This document shows positions 7,945-17,023 of a DNA stretch of 64,000 nucleotides, one piece after another. The notes under the pieces are model-generated. The model worked only from the letters and a program-made list of their open reading frames with translations, did not search any database and was not told the DNA's origin. The DNA comes from Spirochaetaceae bacterium (GTDB taxonomy: Bacteria; Spirochaetota; Spirochaetia; Treponematales; Rectinemataceae): contig JANXYQ010000025.1 of the NCBI GenBank assembly GCA_025355995.1, positions 18,339 through 82,338 on the forward strand, given 5' to 3'. The number at the start of each line of letters is the position of its first letter. Position 1 is the first letter of the stretch. The translations under genes were made by a program, and so were the position numbers.

Positions 7945-9624
7945 TCAATTCTCGATCTCCCCGAACCTCTTCTCCGCGAAGCGCGGGTAGGCCGCGAGGG
8001 CGGCGATAGTCAGGCCGGAGAAGGCCGCGAAGTAGGCGGCGAAAAGCGCGAGCTTGCCCCAGGGCAGGAAGGCGGACAGGGCGCCGAGGGCGCCGAGCAG
8101 GGCCATGGCCCCGAGTATGAGGATGGAGGAATTGGGATTCTGCTTCAGGGCGGCGGTGGGGTTGTCCCAGGCGAGCCGGGGATTGGCGGTGTCCAGCCAC
8201 AGGCCGGCGATGCAGGTGAAGGCGGAGAAGGCCAGGGCGAGGAGGAAGGCGGCGGCCGAATCGACGGGCGGCAGGCCGAGGATGGCCCCGACTCCCAGGC
8301 CGCCGACGAGGGAACCGAAGAGCGCGAAGGCGAAGCCGTGGAGGAATTTGGCGAAGCCGAGGTCGCGGTAGCGGATCGGCAGCGCCTTGAGGTAGGGCAG
8401 GGCCTTGGCGTCGCGCGAGACCGCCGTGCAGCAGATGCTGGTCGCGGAGCCGAGGAAGGCGCCGAAGGCCGCGGCCGCGAGCATGGCCCCCGGTCCGCTC
8501 TTGAAGCCGCCCGCCTGCGCCAGCAATCGGCCGAGCTGGCCCTTCTGGGAGATCGCGGCGATCGCGAGGAATACGGGCATGAGCAGGATCACGAAGGGGC
8601 CGTTCAGGAAATAGATGGGCTCGCGGTTCATGAGCCTGATCTCCCTCGATACGAGAGAGCCTAGCGGGTTGCGCCTGCGGAAGCTGCGCGCGATGAAGGC
8701 CTTCGTGGCCGCCACGCGCTTGACGAGGAGCTCGTCGAAGCCCAGGAGGCTTCTCGCGTACGCGCCCCCTAGGGCGAAGTCGACCAGCGTCGCGGCAGCC
8801 AAGCCGAGGACGAGGCTCGCGAGGCCGTACCCGAGCCCCGCGGCGCCGCCCGCCGTCATGGACTTCCACGCGAGGAAGGCCGGCGGGTAAGCCAGCCCGA
8901 GGCGCGCCATCAGGGCCTGGGGCCCGGCGAAGTTCGCGAGGACCCACGCGCTGTCGTTCATCCTCGAGGCCGCGCCCTGCACGTAGAGGTTGAAGACTAT
9001 CGCGAAGGCCATGCCGACGGCGCCGCCGATTATCATGGTGGCGTTCTTGCTGCGAAGGGGCCTCAATCCGACGATGAGCGGGACGACGATGAGGTAGATC
9101 GCGGCGAGGGGAGCGAGGGGCACGGCGAGCGCCGTCAAGAGGGCGCCGACGTAGAAGGAGGCGGGCGGCGTCTCCTTGATCGCGAATATGGCGGCGGCCA
9201 CGAGGACGAGGAAGAAGGCGAAGGCGAACTCCGAGAGATAGACCATGATCATCTTGGCCCCGAGGAGGCTTCGCCCTCGGAGGGGCAGGGCGAGGAGGCC
9301 CGAGTCGGCCGCGGACATGCAGTAGGTGGAAATGGCGGTGAGGAAGCCGAGGATGAACACCAGCGCTGAGGCGGTGGTCGCGGCGTTGAGGAGGAGGAGC
9401 CCCTGGAGCCCGGCGGGCTTGAGGGCCTCGTACATCGTCAGGTTCATCATGACGAAGATCGACCCGACGTCACCGGCAAGGAGGAGGCCGAGGAGGACTA
9501 TGCCGACGGTCTTCGCGATCCTCTTGGCCGAGGGCTTGGCCCCCGCGGCGCCGGTCGCGCGCCTCGCGGGCGCGTAGAGCGAGAGGACGAGGAATCGCAC
9601 GAGGCTGGGGAAGGGTGCGGTCAT
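7945..9624 (-). CDS. ABC-2-type transporter permease
   Basis: The 559-residue polytopic membrane protein has about a dozen or more hydrophobic helices in two halves, separated by a polar loop around residues 300-330 (KRVAATKAFIARSFRRRNPL). The arrangement fits large ABC-2 permeases of exporter systems. The substrate cannot be deduced. Its start codon overlaps the stop of the ATPase gene by 4 nt, so the two are translationally coupled and form one transporter. Confidence 0.8.
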   Translation of the reverse strand: MTAPFPSLVRFLVLSLYAPARRATGAAGAKPSAKRIAKTVGIVLLGLLLAGDVGSIFVMMNLTMYEALKPAGLQGLLLLNAATTASALVFILGFLTAISTYCMSAADSGLLALPLRGRSLLGAKMIMVYLSEFAFAFFLVLVAAAIFAIKETPPASFYVGALLTALAVPLAPLAAIYLIVVPLIVGLRPLRSKNATMIIGGAVGMAFAIVFNLYVQGAASRMNDSAWVLANFAGPQALMARLGLAYPPAFLAWKSMTAGGAAGLGYGLASLVLGLAAATLVDFALGGAYARSLLGFDELLVKRVAATKAFIARSFRRRNPLGSLVSREIRLMNREPIYFLNGPFVILLMPVFLAIAAISQKGQLGRLLAQAGGFKSGPGAMLAAAAFGAFLGSATSICCTAVSRDAKALPYLKALPIRYRDLGFAKFLHGFAFALFGSLVGGLGVGAILGLPPVDSAAAFLLALAFSAFTCIAGLWLDTANPRLAWDNPTAALKQNPNSSILILGAMALLGALGALSAFLPWGKLALFAAYFAAFSGLTIAALAAYPRFAEKRFGEIEN

Positions 9625-10370
9625 CGAAGCGCGGCCTCGTCGGAGTCCTCGACGAGCTCGAGGAAGAGGCTCTCGAGGGAGTCGCCAATCTCTCCCTCGC
9701 GGGCGCGGAGCTCCGGTATCGTACCGATGAACAAGATCCTGCCCTTGTTGATGATGGCGATGCGGTCGCAGATCCTCTCGGCGACCTCCATCACGTGGGT
9801 GCTGAAGAGCACGAGCTTCCCCGAGGCGGCGCGCTCGCGCATGAGCTCCTTGAGGTCGAAGGCGGCCTGCGGGTCGAGCCCGACCATCGGCTCGTCGAGT
9901 ATCCAGGCGGCGGGATCGTGCAGGAGGCTGGCGACGACGCAGAGCTTCTGCTTCATGCCGCGGGAAAAGCTCCCGATGGAGGAGGAGAGGACGTCCTCGA
10001 TCTTGAAGCGGGAGGCGAGGGAGGAAACGCGCTCGCGGCGAAGACCGTCCGGCACGAGGTAAACGTCGGCGACGAAGTTGAGGTACTCGCGCGCGCGGAG
10101 CTTGTTGAAGAGCTCGGGGTTGTCTCCGACGAGGCCGAAGCCCGACTTGGCCGCGAGGGGATCGCTGCCCATGTCGACGCCCCCGATCTCGATCCTGCCC
10201 TCGTCGGGCTTGAGGACGCCGGTGAGCATCTTGATCGTGGTGGTCTTGCCCGCGCCGTTGGGGCCCAGGAAGCCGAAGATCTCGCCGTCGCGGATCTCGA
10301 GGGAGAGCCCGTCGACCGCCTTGGTGCCGCTCTTCGCGTAGGTTTTCGAGAGGTTCTCGAGTTTTATCAA
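9621..10370 (-). CDS. ABC transporter ATP-binding protein (exporter type)
   Basis: The 249-residue ATPase has Walker A GPNGAGKTTTIK, the Q-loop region after it, signature SFSRGMKQK (degenerate LSGGQ, common in the ABC-2 DrrA/CcmA-like group), Walker B AWILDEPMVGLD and H-loop FSTHVME. It powers the permease encoded by the next gene. The start is TTG at 10370. It is supported by GGAGA 8 nt upstream and by the preceding gene ending one base before, so coupling is likely. No ATG gives a complete N-terminus. Confidence 0.9.
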   Translation of the reverse strand: MIKLENLSKTYAKSGTKAVDGLSLEIRDGEIFGFLGPNGAGKTTTIKMLTGVLKPDEGRIEIGGVDMGSDPLAAKSGFGLVGDNPELFNKLRAREYLNFVADVYLVPDGLRRERVSSLASRFKIEDVLSSSIGSFSRGMKQKLCVVASLLHDPAAWILDEPMVGLDPQAAFDLKELMRERAASGKLVLFSTHVMEVAERICDRIAIINKGRILFIGTIPELRAREGEIGDSLESLFLELVEDSDEAALR

Positions 10371-10371
10371 T

Positions 10372-11586
10372 TCAGTTCTCCAATATGGTGATCTCGACCC
10401 GGCGGTTGCGGGCGCGGCCAGCCTCCGTCGCGTTGTCCGCGATCGGCCGCTCGTCGCCGTAGCCGGTCGCGCGGACGCGCTCCGGGGCTCGGGCGCCCAA
10501 CGCGACCAAGCTCGCGGCCACCGCCGCCGCTCGATCCTCGGAGAGCTTCTTGCGCCCGGCCGCGTAGCCGGCGGCCGCCGAATGCCCCGTCACGAGTATG
10601 TCGCGGTCGGGATAGCGCTTCAATAGCTCCGCGATGCGCGCGACCTTCGCGAGCTCGGGCGCCTTGAGCCGCGCGGAGTCCGCCTCGAATTGTATGTCCT
10701 GGATGCTTATGGTTACGCCCTCGTCCGTCTTGGCGACGCTGACGTTGGGCATCCCCTCGACCGCCTTCTCGACCTCGGCCCGGAGCGAATCGCGGTCCAT
10801 GAGGATGGACTCGATCACGTCGGACTTCGCCGTCCCGCGGTACTCGATCGTGGAGCCGTCGGACCAGTCGAACACGAAATCGAATTTCTCCTCGTAGGCG
10901 GAGGGCTGGCCGAGGGCGGGGTCCCAGTAGATCCTCTGGTCCGAGAAGCCCGCGATCTGCACGGGAAAGATCTCCGCGTAGGCCCTGGGCTCCTTGGGCC
11001 GCTCGAATATCGTATACGAGGCCGAGACCAGGAGGAGGTCTTTCCCGTTCCTCGCGACGGGGCCGACGTACTTGTAGCGGACGTCGATGGGGATCTCGTA
11101 GGGATCGGGAATCCCGAAGACTCGGCGGAAGTCGTGGCGCTCCTCGCCGGGAGCTGTCCAGGAGTCGCCGGGGGAGACCGCCTTGTCGGGGAAGGTCGGG
11201 ACGTCCCTTACGACTGGCATGTAGTACTTGGGGTCGATCGTATAGCGTCCGAAGCGGTCGCGGGTGAACTCCGAATCGTAGGTCTCGCTGATGACGTATG
11301 CCGAGTCGTCCTTCGGGCGCTCGGAGGTCTCGAAGGTCCCGCGCAGGAGGCCCCAAGAGCCGTCGGCCGCCGCGTCGGCGACCTCGTAGGCTATCCGGTT
11401 GAGGATCTGCGATGAATTGGCCCGGCGCTTGTTGACGTAGACGTCCTCGTCGACGGTCGACAGGGCGCGGAACTTGTCGCCCTTCGCGTGGGCGAAGGCG
11501 AAGCGGAACGGAGCCTCCTGGGAGTAGGCGAGGGAGAGGGCGGCCGAGAAGGCCGCGAGGAATACGAGTGTGGTTTTCCTGCTCAT
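10372..11586 (-). CDS. OmpA-family C-terminal domain protein
   Basis: The 401-residue secreted protein has a signal peptide (MSRKTTLVFLAAFSAALSLA, cleavage near residue 21) and a long beta-rich central region without a recognised family. Its C-terminal OmpA-like domain (about 290-400) carries the peptidoglycan-binding signatures ILVTGHSAAAG and NATEAGRARNRRVEI. It should sit in the periplasm or outer membrane bound to peptidoglycan. I chose ATG at 11586 because only this start gives a clean signal peptide, with AGGGG 7 nt upstream. The ABC exporter genes follow one base later, so the three may form an operon. Confidence 0.85.
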   Translation of the reverse strand: MSRKTTLVFLAAFSAALSLAYSQEAPFRFAFAHAKGDKFRALSTVDEDVYVNKRRANSSQILNRIAYEVADAAADGSWGLLRGTFETSERPKDDSAYVISETYDSEFTRDRFGRYTIDPKYYMPVVRDVPTFPDKAVSPGDSWTAPGEERHDFRRVFGIPDPYEIPIDVRYKYVGPVARNGKDLLLVSASYTIFERPKEPRAYAEIFPVQIAGFSDQRIYWDPALGQPSAYEEKFDFVFDWSDGSTIEYRGTAKSDVIESILMDRDSLRAEVEKAVEGMPNVSVAKTDEGVTISIQDIQFEADSARLKAPELAKVARIAELLKRYPDRDILVTGHSAAAGYAAGRKKLSEDRAAAVAASLVALGARAPERVRATGYGDERPIADNATEAGRARNRRVEITILEN

Positions 11587-11685
11587 TCGAAGGCCCCTTT
11601 CCTCCATTATCGGCCGGAATGCCGCTGCGTTCTCCATTATGACAGGCGGCGGCCATCCTGGAAACGAGGATCCCGGGCGACTTTC

Positions 11686-11711
11686 TCGGCGACCTTGCTC
11701 GGCGACCTTGC
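11686..11711. repeat. Tandem 13-bp direct repeat
   Basis: TCGGCGACCTTGC occurs twice without a gap, directly followed by CGAGG. The second copy can also fold as CTCGGC-GACCTT-GCCGAG. It lies in the spacer between the divergent OmpA-like gene and the CBS-ATPase operon, about 25 nt before the latter's start, so it could be a binding site or simple slippage. Confidence 0.6.
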
Positions 11712-11735
11712 CGAGGGCCGGGGCGAAGGGGGATA

Positions 11736-12659
11736 ATGGACGGGATGGCCCCGTTACCGATAAGCCCCGAGACCGGGCCCCAAGTGGTGCTCGAGATCCT
11801 CTACCGCCTCAAGGTGCGCGACGCCATGAGCTCGCCGGTGATCACCTCCTCGCCCGGGGACAGCATGCGCGAGGTGCAATACCGGATGAGGGACAACAGC
11901 ATAACGGGGGTACCGATAGTCGAGAACGGGCGGCTGATCGGCCTAGTCTCCATGGGCCTCGTCATCGAGGCCCTCGACTCCGGGCGGATCGGCCAGAAGG
12001 CGGGCGAGCTCATGACCCGGACCGTCATCTCCCTCGAGGACGACATGCCCCTCGCCTTCGCCACGACCTATTTCAACCGCTACAAATTCGGGCGCTTCCC
12101 CGTCCTCGACCGGGACGGCCGGCTCGTGGGCATCGTCTGCGCCTCCGACATAATACGCGCCCTCCTCGTCGCGATGAACAAGGAAGTGGAGCGGCTCGAG
12201 GAAAGGCTCGCCGCCTCCGCCGCCTCCGATCGCCCCCCGGACGGCCTGGCGCGGCTCTCCTTCCAAGTGACCCGCTTCGATTTCGAGAATGCCGGCAAGG
12301 CGAGCGCCGAGTTCAAGAAGGCGCTCAAGGGGCTCGGGATCGACGCCGCCATCGTGCGCCGCGCGGCCGTGGCCTCGTACGAGCTCGAGCTCAACGAGGT
12401 AATCCATTCCGACGGGGGCTCGATCTCCTGCCTGGCCGGCGCCGGCCGCATCGAGGTCGTCGCGGAGGACAGGGGACCGGGGATACCCGACGTGGCGGCC
12501 GCCATGACCGAGGGCTTCTCGACGGCCAACGAATGGATACGGAGCCTGGGCTTCGGCGCCGGAATGGGCCTGCCCAACGCCAAGCGCGTCTCAGACGAGT
12601 TCGCCATCGATTCGGGAAAGGGCCGCGGGACGCTCGTCAGGGTAGTAATCAACTATTGA
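11736..12659 (+). CDS. CBS-pair protein with anti-sigma-type ATPase domain
   Basis: The 307-residue cytoplasmic protein has two CBS domains (about residues 25-80 and 90-145) containing TGVPIVENGRLIGLVS and FPVLDRDGRLVGIV. A GHKL ATPase of the RsbW/SpoIIAB type (about 170-307) follows, with N-box SYELELNEVIHS, G-box EDRGPGIP and the lid GFGAGMGLPNAK. CBS pairs bind adenine nucleotides, so ATPase or kinase activity may be gated by energy charge. The same CBS-ATPase / DRTGG / PHP gene order is known to me from [FeFe]-hydrogenase loci of clostridia and Thermotogae. Here no hydrogenase follows. It is the first gene of a five-gene operon. Confidence 0.85.
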   Translation: MDGMAPLPISPETGPQVVLEILYRLKVRDAMSSPVITSSPGDSMREVQYRMRDNSITGVPIVENGRLIGLVSMGLVIEALDSGRIGQKAGELMTRTVISLEDDMPLAFATTYFNRYKFGRFPVLDRDGRLVGIVCASDIIRALLVAMNKEVERLEERLAASAASDRPPDGLARLSFQVTRFDFENAGKASAEFKKALKGLGIDAAIVRRAAVASYELELNEVIHSDGGSISCLAGAGRIEVVAEDRGPGIPDVAAAMTEGFSTANEWIRSLGFGAGMGLPNAKRVSDEFAIDSGKGRGTLVRVVINY

Positions 12660-12675
12660 GATAGGAGTTACCATC

Positions 12676-13017
12676 ATGCTCATCAGCGAGCTCGAGTCCT
12701 CACTTGGCATAGGAATGGAGGTCGCCCAGGGCGATTATTCGGACCGCGAGCTGTCGACGGGCTATGCCTCGGACCTCCTCTCCGACGTCATGGCCAACGC
12801 CAAGGCGGACGGCGTCCTCGTGACCGTGCAGGCCCACAAAAACGCGGTAGCGGTCGCGAGCCTCGTCGGCCTCGCCGCCATCGTCGTGTGCAATTCGCGG
12901 CCCCTGCCCGACGACATGATCTCGTCGGCCCGCGCGGAGGGCGTGGCCGTGTTCCGGACGCCCGCGACCGCGTTCGAGGTCTCTGGACGGCTCTGGGCGG
13001 GCCTGCGTCGTCCGTGA
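12676..13017 (+). CDS. DRTGG-domain protein
   Basis: The 113-residue single-domain protein has the Rossmann-like DRTGG fold pattern: GDYSDRELSTGYASDLLSDV, DGVLVTVQAH, AIVVCNSRPL and GVAVFRTPATAFEVSG. DRTGG modules are thought to be small-molecule sensor domains, and stand-alone versions accompany hydrogenase-maturation-like operons. AGGAG is 9 nt before ATG at 12676. The stop codon overlaps the GTG start of the PHP gene (GTGA), so translation is coupled. Confidence 0.8.
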   Translation: MLISELESSLGIGMEVAQGDYSDRELSTGYASDLLSDVMANAKADGVLVTVQAHKNAVAVASLVGLAAIVVCNSRPLPDDMISSARAEGVAVFRTPATAFEVSGRLWAGLRRP

Positions 13018-13757
13018 GGGCCCTCGCGGACCTGCACAACCACTCGTGCCTCTCTCCCTGCGCCTCCCTCGAGGAGTCGCCGTCCCTGCTCGCGCGCCTC
13101 GCCCGCGAGCGGGGCCTGGGCTTCGTCGCCCTGACCGACCATAACTCCGCGCTGAACTGCCCAGCCTTCGACGAGGCCTGCCGGCGCGAGGGCCTCGCGC
13201 CCCTGTTCGGCATCGAGGCCTGCAGCGTCGAGGAGGTCCACGTCCTCTGCATCTTCGGCCGGGTCGAGCCGGCGCTGGACTTCGGCCTCCGCCTGCGCTC
13301 CGCCTTGATTCCGCTCCCCTACGACCCGGAGAAACTCGGTGACCAGGTCGTCGTCGACGCGGACGAGGAGGTGCTCGAGCTCGTCGACTTCTACCTCGGC
13401 GCCGCCCTCATCCTGGGCTTCGACGAGATCTGCGCGGAGGCGGCCGAGCGGGGGGCCCTGGTCATTCCCGCCCACGTGGACCGGCCCATGTTCTCGGTCT
13501 CGAGCCAGCTCGGCTTCCTTCCGCCCGGCCCCTACGATGCGGTCGAGTCGATGCGCGAGCCGGCGCCCGAGCTTAGGGGCGGCCATACGGCGATCTCGGG
13601 CTCGGACGCGCATTATCCCGAGCACGTGGCCCGTAGGCCCTTCGCCGTCGAGCTGCCCGACGGGGCATCGGAGCTGCGCGGCGACTCCCTGCTCGAGGCC
13701 CTACGAGCTTCGCTCCGCGCCGGCCTCGTGCGACCCTCCTGGGGCGGGCAAGCATGA
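13014..13757 (+). CDS. PHP-domain metal-dependent phosphoesterase
   Basis: The 247-residue protein is a PHP phosphoesterase: metal-binding motif DLHNHSCLSPC at the N-terminus, LTDHNSALN, then PAHVDRPM and the terminal SGSDAHYPE. These give the His/Asp set for a trinuclear metal site. The likely reaction is hydrolysis of a phosphoester (nucleotide or sugar phosphate); the substrate is unknown. The start is GTG at 13014, overlapping the preceding stop by 4 nt. The downstream kinase ATG overlaps its stop by 4 nt (ATGA). This coupling binds it tightly to the signalling genes. Confidence 0.87.
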   Translation: MRALADLHNHSCLSPCASLEESPSLLARLARERGLGFVALTDHNSALNCPAFDEACRREGLAPLFGIEACSVEEVHVLCIFGRVEPALDFGLRLRSALIPLPYDPEKLGDQVVVDADEEVLELVDFYLGAALILGFDEICAEAAERGALVIPAHVDRPMFSVSSQLGFLPPGPYDAVESMREPAPELRGGHTAISGSDAHYPEHVARRPFAVELPDGASELRGDSLLEALRASLRAGLVRPSWGGQA

Positions 13758-16700
13758 GGACGCTCCCTTCGCTCGCGATCCCCGCCGCCCTGGCCTGCCT
13801 CCTCTTCGCGCTGCCCGTCCCCGCCCTGGGCGTCGACGAACCGCGAACGAGCTCCCGGGAGATACTGGAGCTTCGCGACGGCACGACCAGGATCGGCCTC
13901 CTGCCCTACGCCCTAGCCGCCTTCGAGAACGGTCCCATGGACGAGCCCCGGCGCTTGAGCTTCCAGCCGGATCCCGCCCGATTCAAGATCCCTCGGCCGA
14001 GGGCCCTGCGCGGTTTCATAGGAGCCCGGGCGGTCTGGCTGAGCTTCACGATCCGCAGCGCGGCCTCCTCGCGCTCCTGGCTGATCGCCGCGGGGCCGAA
14101 CGTCGTAGACAGCGTGAGCGTCTACATCGTCGATCCGGACGGGAGCGTCGAGAGCCTCGTCGCCGACTCGGGGAGCCGCTCGAGTGAGGGCCCTCGCTCC
14201 CTCGCCGAGTTCGCCTTCCGCCTGACGATAGGGCCGGGCCAGGTCAAGACGGTCTACATGCGCTACGCTTCGGAAAGCCTCCTCAGCGTGGACGCGACCC
14301 TTTGGGACTCCTTCTATTACCTCCAGGCCGACGAGCTGAATTCGACCTTTCTCGGCATCCTATTCGGAGTCGTCATCGCGGTTTTCCTGTATACGTTCCT
14401 CATCGCGATCTCCCTGCGAGAGCGCTTCTACGCGTATTACCTCGTCTACCTCCTCGGCCTTCTCTTCCTCGTGATGGCTTGGAGCGGGGGTATCAACCCG
14501 CTCTGGCGATTCAGCGGCGCCTGGGCGGCGAAGCGGGCTATACCCTTCTTCTCCTGCGTCATGGGCCTCGGGATCGCCGCCTTCGCGAGGCGCTTCCTCG
14601 ACCTGAGGCAGAGCTCTCGCCCGCTCTCCGGAGCGCTTCTGGGCGTCGTTTGGTTCGCCCCCGTCTTCGCTGCGGGCCTCGCCTTCCTGGACCTAAGGCT
14701 GGCGACGGCGGCCGGCATCTTCTTCGACATGGCCGCCCGCCTCGTCATCCTCGCGGCCGGCGCCTTTGCCGTGGCGAGGACGGGCGGGCGGAGGGAGCGC
14801 TATTTCCTCGCCTCGTGGGCCTGCGCGAGCCTCGGGGCCGTCGTCTCGCGCCTGGGAGCCGCGGGCGTCCTCGACCCGGGCTTGGCGCCGTTCTGGGGGA
14901 ACAGCGAGCAAGTCGGTGCGCTCCTGCAAGTCCTCCTCCTGTCCTACGGGATAACGGACGCGATCAACGCCATGCGCGCCGAGAAGGAGGAAGGTCAGCG
15001 CCTGTCGATCGAGCTGCTCGAGCGGGCGAACAGGGTGAAGGAGGATTTCGTCATCGGGACGAGCCTGGAGATCCGATCCCCGCTCTTCGGAATCGTGGGG
15101 CTCTCCGACGCCATCGACGACCTGGCCTCCTCGCGCGGGGAGGAGGCGTCGGAGGAGCGCAGGCTCGCCGGCCTCGTCAAGGCCGAGGCGCTGCGCCTGC
15201 TCGGAAGCGTGGCGAGCATAGCCGCGTACGTGCGCCTTCGCAACGGCGACCTGGCCCTCGTCGCCGAGCGGGTTTCCCTGCGCGAGGTCTGCGAGGGCGC
15301 GGCCGGGACGGCGTCGCACATCGCGTCCGGCAAGGATATCGCCGTCGAGAACGCCGTCGAGGACTCCGAGATCGGGACGGACGGCCACGTCCTGGAACAG
15401 ATCGCCTACAACCTCCTCGCGGAGGCCTTCAAGCGCAGCCCCGCCGGCATCGTGCGCATCGAGGGCCGGGCCGAGGGCGAGCGCGTCGCCTTGGCCGTCG
15501 TCGACTGCGCGCCCGCCCTGAGCGACGAGGTGCTGGCCCGATTCCGCTCCAGGGGCAGCCCGAGCGGGCCGGAAGCGGTCGGCCCGGGCCTCGAGCTCCT
15601 GGTCGCCAGGCTCCTGGCCGAGCGCCTCGGGGGCTCGCTCCGCTATTCCTGGTCCGAGGGCCGCGGCCGCTTCGACCTCGACTTGCCGAGGGAATGCACC
15701 TGGCGGCAGGCGGGGAGGGCCGCCGGCCGCGGGAGTTTTTTTTCCATCCTAGGCAGGATCGCCGCGAGGGGCGCCCGCCCGATCCGCGCCGACCTGTCGG
15801 AGACGCCGCTGGGCAAGGGCACGCGCGGCTCCGTCCTCGCGTACGACGAGGATCCCGTATTCCTCGAGGCGCTCAAGCGCTTCCTCGAGGGAAGGGGCTA
15901 TTCCGTCGCTCCGGCGCTGTCCGCCGACGCGGCCGTCGCCTTCGCGCTGTCCCGGCGCTTCGACCTCGCCCTCCTCGACGCCACCGGCCAAGGGAAGGCC
16001 GGGCTCGCGGCCTGCGCGCGGATCCGCGCGGCCCGCGGCATGGACGAGCTGCCCATCGTGGTGATGACCGACAGGGAGAGCGTCGAGGCCGTGGAGGCCG
16101 CGTTCCGCGCGGGCGCGAGCGACTACCTGCCCAAGCTCTCGCCCAACGAGCTCCTCTTCGCGCGCGTCGACAACCTCGTCTCGCTGAGGCGCGCCATGGA
16201 GGACGCCCTCGAGACGCGCAAGCGCATCGCCGAGCTCGAGAAGCTCAAGACCCTCGGCGTCCTGGCCGCAGGGGTCGCCCACGAGGTGAACACGCCGAAC
16301 AACGCGGTGATCCGCAATCTTCCCGTCATTTCCGAGGTTTGGCGCGAGCTCTCGCCGAGCCTGCGGAGGCTCATGGAGGAGGCCGAGGGCTTCAGCGTGC
16401 GCGGCTGGTCTTCCGAGGAGCTCATGCGGGAGCTCCCGGAGCTCCTCGCCGACACGTACAACGCGGGCCTCCAGATCAAGAAGATAGTCGAGGACCTCAA
16501 GGACTATGCGAGGGATTCCTCCGGCTCGCCCCCCGAGCCCGTGGACATCTCGGCGGTCGCCGCCTACGCGTCGCGCCTGCTCCAGCCGCTGGTGGGCCGA
16601 TCCACCCGGCGCTTCGCGCTCGACGCGCCGGCGGGGTTGCCGCCTGCGGAGGCCAATTTCCAGAAGATCACCCAAGTGGCTGTCAGCATCCTCGAAAACG

Positions 16701-17023
16701 CGCTCCAGTCGCTCACCGGGCCCGAGGCGGGGGTCACCCTGCGCACCCGCTTCGACCCGGGCAGGGGCTGCGTCCTCCTCGAGTGCGAGGACGAGGGCAG
16801 GGGCATCGACCCCGACCAGTTGAAGAGCGTTTTCGAGCCCTTCTTCACCACCAAGCGCGACGAAGGCGGCACGGGGCTCGGCTTGTCGGTGGCCCTCGGC
16901 ATAGTACGCGACGCCGGGGGCGAGATCGAGATAGAATCGAAACGGGGCAGGGGCACTACCGTGCGGGTAGTCCTTCCCGCCATTACCGAGGAGAAGAGGG
17001 GCAGCGATGAGCGAAGAGAGTAA
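13754..17023 (+). CDS. 7TMR-DISM hybrid histidine kinase with degenerate first kinase module
   Basis: The 1089-residue membrane sensor is, in order: signal peptide (1-27), periplasmic 7TMR-DISM extracellular domain (about 40-180), seven membrane helices (about 195-400), a first kinase-like module (about 425-650), a receiver (about 695-820; phospho-Asp D742, conserved Lys in LPKLSP), and a second kinase (about 830-1080). The second kinase is complete: GVAHEVNTP with H843, ILENALQSL, DEGRGID, FEPFFTTK, GGTGLGLS. In the first module the H-box reads TSLEIRSPL with Leu438 where His is expected, and the N- and G-boxes are eroded, so it is probably inactive and structural. It is coupled to the PHP gene upstream and overlaps the sigma-54 activator gene by 17 nt, which is its likely phospho-acceptor. 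Confidence 0.92.
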   Translation: MRTLPSLAIPAALACLLFALPVPALGVDEPRTSSREILELRDGTTRIGLLPYALAAFENGPMDEPRRLSFQPDPARFKIPRPRALRGFIGARAVWLSFTIRSAASSRSWLIAAGPNVVDSVSVYIVDPDGSVESLVADSGSRSSEGPRSLAEFAFRLTIGPGQVKTVYMRYASESLLSVDATLWDSFYYLQADELNSTFLGILFGVVIAVFLYTFLIAISLRERFYAYYLVYLLGLLFLVMAWSGGINPLWRFSGAWAAKRAIPFFSCVMGLGIAAFARRFLDLRQSSRPLSGALLGVVWFAPVFAAGLAFLDLRLATAAGIFFDMAARLVILAAGAFAVARTGGRRERYFLASWACASLGAVVSRLGAAGVLDPGLAPFWGNSEQVGALLQVLLLSYGITDAINAMRAEKEEGQRLSIELLERANRVKEDFVIGTSLEIRSPLFGIVGLSDAIDDLASSRGEEASEERRLAGLVKAEALRLLGSVASIAAYVRLRNGDLALVAERVSLREVCEGAAGTASHIASGKDIAVENAVEDSEIGTDGHVLEQIAYNLLAEAFKRSPAGIVRIEGRAEGERVALAVVDCAPALSDEVLARFRSRGSPSGPEAVGPGLELLVARLLAERLGGSLRYSWSEGRGRFDLDLPRECTWRQAGRAAGRGSFFSILGRIAARGARPIRADLSETPLGKGTRGSVLAYDEDPVFLEALKRFLEGRGYSVAPALSADAAVAFALSRRFDLALLDATGQGKAGLAACARIRAARGMDELPIVVMTDRESVEAVEAAFRAGASDYLPKLSPNELLFARVDNLVSLRRAMEDALETRKRIAELEKLKTLGVLAAGVAHEVNTPNNAVIRNLPVISEVWRELSPSLRRLMEEAEGFSVRGWSSEELMRELPELLADTYNAGLQIKKIVEDLKDYARDSSGSPPEPVDISAVAAYASRLLQPLVGRSTRRFALDAPAGLPPAEANFQKITQVAVSILENALQSLTGPEAGVTLRTRFDPGRGCVLLECEDEGRGIDPDQLKSVFEPFFTTKRDEGGTGLGLSVALGIVRDAGGEIEIESKRGRGTTVRVVLPAITEEKRGSDERRE

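Noticed and set aside
14302..17010. 902-residue alternative + strand frame inside the hybrid kinase gene
   Set aside because: The frame is Arg/Pro-rich and motif-free, whereas the 1089-residue frame has full kinase and receiver motifs and 4-nt or longer overlaps with both neighbours.
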